Source: Chloroflexia bacterium
GTDB lineage: Bacteria > Chloroflexota > Chloroflexia > Thermomicrobiales > UBA6265
Length of the DNA: 5,752 nt
Direction: 5' to 3'
Assembly: GCA_013698495.1 (NCBI GenBank)
Contig: JACCUV010000143.1
Coordinates: forward strand, 1 to 5,752
Shown here one piece after another: positions 5,004-5,752 of the stretch. The notes beneath the pieces were generated by a model. That model was not told where the DNA came from. It was given only the letters and a program-made list of their open reading frames with translations, and searched no databases. The position numbers and the translations under genes are program-made. Positions within the stretch are counted from its first letter, which is position 1, and each line of letters begins with the position of its first letter.

Positions 5004-5752
5004 ATGAGGCAGATGGAACGAGACGCGGGTCATCGCTCAGACGTCGAACAACCGGAGTTTCGATCGAGTCGCCGAGGGTTGATCGGCGGAGTCGGGCTGG
5101 GCGCATTGGCGATTGCCGGAGGTCAACCGATCTCGGGTTTTGCCCAGTCGCGGCGTCTTCAGTCCTCGGCCACTGACGAAGTCACGGTTTTCCCCCGCCA
5201 TGGCACGCGCACGGCCTCGCCTGGATCGGAGATCACCTTCCGTGGCGCGACGGCCGAGACCCTCGGCCTGGTCGAAGTCGTGGGCTCGAGGAGCGGCTCA
5301 CACTCCGGTCTCCTGATGCCGCATTCCGATGGCGAGGGTGTCAGCTATGTGCCCGACGCCACGTTCCTGCCCGGCGAGTGGGTCACTGTCCGCGCCGACA
5401 CACCCTTGCGTCCCACGCCCAGCGGGTCCGTTACGTTCAAGGTCGCGGTTCCGGGAACGCCAGTAAGGAAGCAAACCTCCCGCGAAATTGATCAGCCGGA
5501 ACACCCGCCTCAGCACTTCCATTCGCGTCTCGACTTGCTGCCACCGGCGATGACGATCACGACTCCAGCCCACGGAACTGCACCGGGTCATACGTTTATC
5601 GCCGCCAAGGTGCCCGATGGGCAGAACGGCGCGATGATCCTTGACGACGCGGGCGATCTCCTCTGGTATTCGCCGCTGGAATCCACACTGGCCGAGCACA
5701 ACGACTTCCGGGCTCAAGAGTACCGGGGTGAACCGGTGCTCACGATGTGGGA
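5004..5752 (+). CDS. Tat-exported arylsulfotransferase (ASST) family protein, 3' end outside the window
   Basis: The first 249 residues are visible and the frame is open at the window end. Residues 20-48 look like a twin-arginine signal: RSSRRGLIGG, then a Gly/Ala/Leu hydrophobic stretch and a GFAQS cleavage-like region. About residues 58-150 form a beta-rich, Ig-like N-terminal domain of the kind found before ASST domains (ASPGSEITFRGA, GVSYVPDATFLPGEWVTVRAD). From residue 173 the family-typical segment HSRLDLLPPAMTITTP begins, followed by APGHTFIAAK, GAMILDDAGDLLWYSP (209-224) and DFRAQEYRGEPVLTMW (234-249). This is the start of the beta-propeller of arylsulfotransferase-like proteins (Arylsulfotran_2 type). 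Characterised ASST enzymes move sulfate between phenolic compounds, but members from this kind of bacterium are mostly uncharacterised, so activity is not proven here. The catalytic His and Arg residues would lie beyond the window. The gene is preceded by its own intergenic region with an inverted repeat, so it probably has its own promoter. Confidence 0.85.
   Translation, partial: MRQMERDAGHRSDVEQPEFRSSRRGLIGGVGLGALAIAGGQPISGFAQSRRLQSSATDEVTVFPRHGTRTASPGSEITFRGATAETLGLVEVVGSRSGSHSGLLMPHSDGEGVSYVPDATFLPGEWVTVRADTPLRPTPSGSVTFKVAVPGTPVRKQTSREIDQPEHPPQHFHSRLDLLPPAMTITTPAHGTAPGHTFIAAKVPDGQNGAMILDDAGDLLWYSPLESTLAEHNDFRAQEYRGEPVLTMW

Noticed and set aside
5298..5717. - strand frame of 139 codons within the arylsulfotransferase gene
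   Set aside because: The + frame has a Tat signal and family-typical segments; the antisense product shows none.

Overview
The window is GC-rich bacterial chromosomal DNA, densely coded on both strands. Two observations suggest Chloroflexota, possibly the Thermomicrobia: the exported proteins are rich in Ala/Gly/Pro/Asp, and one carries ATPVA/ATPEA-type patches after its Tat signal and at its C-terminus. This assignment is inference only. There are no rRNA or tRNA genes, CRISPR arrays or recognisable insertion sequences.

Layout, left to right. (1) The 3' end of a DinB-like gene on + (1-234). (2) A short convergent gap, then a solitary HigA-type antitoxin gene on - (302-592), interrupted by an in-frame TAG exactly where the family has Tyr; no HigB toxin gene lies beside it. 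(3) A complete, ordinary short-chain dehydrogenase/reductase on - (654-1409). (4) A 172-bp divergent intergenic region with a plausible sigma70-type promoter. (5) A Tat-exported protein of the serine beta-lactamase/DD-peptidase fold on + (1582-2850) whose catalytic Ser and Lys are both replaced, so it is probably a pseudoenzyme. (6) Three bases further on, and convergent, a two-domain GH32-like five-bladed beta-propeller glycosidase on - (2854 to about 4341). (7) Head-to-head with it, only the third cupredoxin domain of a multicopper oxidase on + (4394-4819); domains 1 and 2 are missing. (8) A hairpin-containing intergenic region (4820-5003). (9) The 5' part of a Tat-exported arylsulfotransferase-family protein on + (5004 to the window end).

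These genes do not form one operon or an evident pathway; orientations alternate (+ - - + - + +). Two of the genes (higA and the multicopper oxidase) look broken, which points to an accessory or eroding region. The points most worth a second look are the serine hydrolase with all three active-site motifs altered plus a CXXCH motif, the amber codon in higA, the multicopper oxidase/GH32 junction near 4340-4395, and the 9-bp inverted repeat in the leader of the arylsulfotransferase gene. I see no convincing multi-gene novel system.
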